Origin: Glutamicibacter ardleyensis
GTDB lineage: Bacteria > Actinomycetota > Actinomycetes > Actinomycetales > Micrococcaceae
DNA length: 64,000 nucleotides
Direction: 5' to 3'
Assembly (NCBI RefSeq): GCF_014644555.1
Contig: NZ_BMKX01000002.1
Location: forward strand, 1-64,000
Shown: positions 63,391-64,000 of the stretch, in pieces
Numbering within the stretch: position 1 is the stretch's first letter
How the letters are laid out: the number at the start of each line of letters is the position of its first letter
Position numbers and translations under genes: made by a program
Notes under the pieces: model-generated
Told to the model about the DNA's origin: nothing
Seen by the model: the letters and a program-made list of their open reading frames with translations, nothing else
Databases searched by the model: none

Positions 63391-64000
63391 GCATCCAGAG
63401 CCCAAAGTAAAACGGTGGCTAGTGATCCGGCACCATCGGGGATTTGAAGTGTGTCGTTGTGCTTGACCCCTAGCGCGGTCAATGACCGTTTTACCACTAG
63501 ATCCGTCCGGAGAAAGATGGAATTCTGCCTCAGCCCGCGTAACGCCACGTAATCACGTGTCCAAGGGCCGACGCCTTTCAGCGTCTGTAAATCGTCGAGA
63601 AAATTCTCCTGGTTCGCGGCCAAGTATTGCCCAGTGTGGACATACCAATGAGCAACACGTTGTACGGTTTGTGCGCGCGATAATGGGCAGCGGATTATTT
63701 GTTGCAGTTCTTCGGCCGTATGTTCGGAGGTGCTAAGTGCATCAGGAAATACGTGAAGACCGCACTCGTGAAGTTGACCGATTTCTTGGACATAACGAGT
63801 TGCCAAGGTGCGGGCTGCGCTTGTTGATATTTGCTGCCCTAGGACAGTAGTCATCAAAGCCTCAAAAAGATCTGGATAGCCGATGAGTCGTAGGTGAGGG
63901 AACCGTTGAACTGCAGGCTTTAGTGCGTCGAGAGTTTCTAGTTTCGCGTAGTCTTGCTGTTGGGCCTGCTCTAGCCCCAACCAACTATTGATAATTTTTA
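63378..64000 (-). CDS. AlkA-type DNA-3-methyladenine glycosylase, 5'-truncated by the window edge
   Basis: The leftward frame stays open to base 64000: codons for KIINSW precede the TTG that could be taken as a start, so the gene continues beyond the window. At least 207 residues are seen. The HhH-GPD repair-glycosylase domain shows FEALMTTVLGQQISTSAARTLA (helices of the family), the helix-hairpin-helix LKGVGPWTRDYVALRGL and the catalytic Asp in IFLRTDLVVKRSL. It removes alkylated bases such as 3-methyladenine. An N-terminal AlkA_N or Ada-type part may lie outside. The 3' end lies in the shared terminator. Confidence 0.87.
   Translation of the reverse strand, partial: KIINSWLGLEQAQQQDYAKLETLDALKPAVQRFPHLRLIGYPDLFEALMTTVLGQQISTSAARTLATRYVQEIGQLHECGLHVFPDALSTSEHTAEELQQIIRCPLSRAQTVQRVAHWYVHTGQYLAANQENFLDDLQTLKGVGPWTRDYVALRGLRQNSIFLRTDLVVKRSLTALGVKHNDTLQIPDGAGSLATVLLWALDAKKN

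Overview
The window looks like a chromosomal segment of an actinobacterium of the Micrococcaceae (Arthrobacter/Glutamicibacter group). The evidence is the moderately GC-rich coding sequence, a 5S rRNA of the Arthrobacter type, actinobacterial marker families (DUF3027, DUF3263, LytR_C, WXG100, a GroEL with a Gly-Met-rich tail controlled by CIRCE), many GTG/TTG starts and c-di-AMP (ydaO-type) riboswitches ahead of cell-wall hydrolases. The genus is an inference. I see no prophage, transposase, integrase or CRISPR array.

Layout. 1-1160: unassigned DNA (possibly a 23S-5S spacer), 5S rRNA and two hairpin terminators. 1171-4582: otsA-otsB trehalose synthesis and a sugar-ABC ATPase. 4982-7235: a membrane DsbA-like thiol oxidoreductase, tRNA-Thr and a DUF808 membrane protein. 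7389-9970: a compact two-gene restriction-modification unit. 9967-15884: GNAT, tRNA-Val, LLM flavoprotein, ThrE-type exporter, Ung, DUF3263 and LytR_C. 15912-17811: groEL behind two tandem CIRCE operators. 17926-21853: HD hydrolase, an isolated WXG100 protein and a two-component system. 22049-25218: cold-shock/DUF3027 pair, serC and a DtxR-type regulator. 25290-27666: two consecutive ydaO-type riboswitch/peptidoglycan-hydrolase units (M23, then NlpC/P60). 27892-38026: HNH nuclease, ABC exporter, Nudix, ROK repressor, tRNA-Arg, PcrA helicase and sucCD. 38216-47866: MHS-type transporter, a 780-bp gene-free stretch, a SWIM-SNF2 helicase, a LOG-family protein, a ferritin-like/VIT1 fusion and a DinB-like protein.

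48012-59999 is the metabolic accessory part. An XRE-cupin regulator, a membrane protein and a ROK kinase precede a ureohydrolase translationally coupled to a thiamine-diphosphate decarboxylase. That pair fits the end of the arginine transaminase route (2-ketoarginine to 4-guanidinobutyrate to GABA plus urea). A short leader ORF (50492-50545) overlaps the ureohydrolase start. After an IMPase comes a GntR regulator and a four-gene operon: class III CoA-transferase, glutaryl-CoA-dehydrogenase-like flavoprotein, aldehyde dehydrogenase and 3-hydroxyacyl-CoA dehydrogenase. Its order and families match ketogenic glutarate (semialdehyde) breakdown. A perfect 12-bp palindrome lies between regulator and operon.

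60074-64000: PPOX-fold protein, App1-like phosphatase coupled to a thioesterase, siderophore-interacting flavoprotein, a gene-free stretch that could encode a small structured RNA, and the truncated end of an AlkA-type glycosylase gene that runs off the window.
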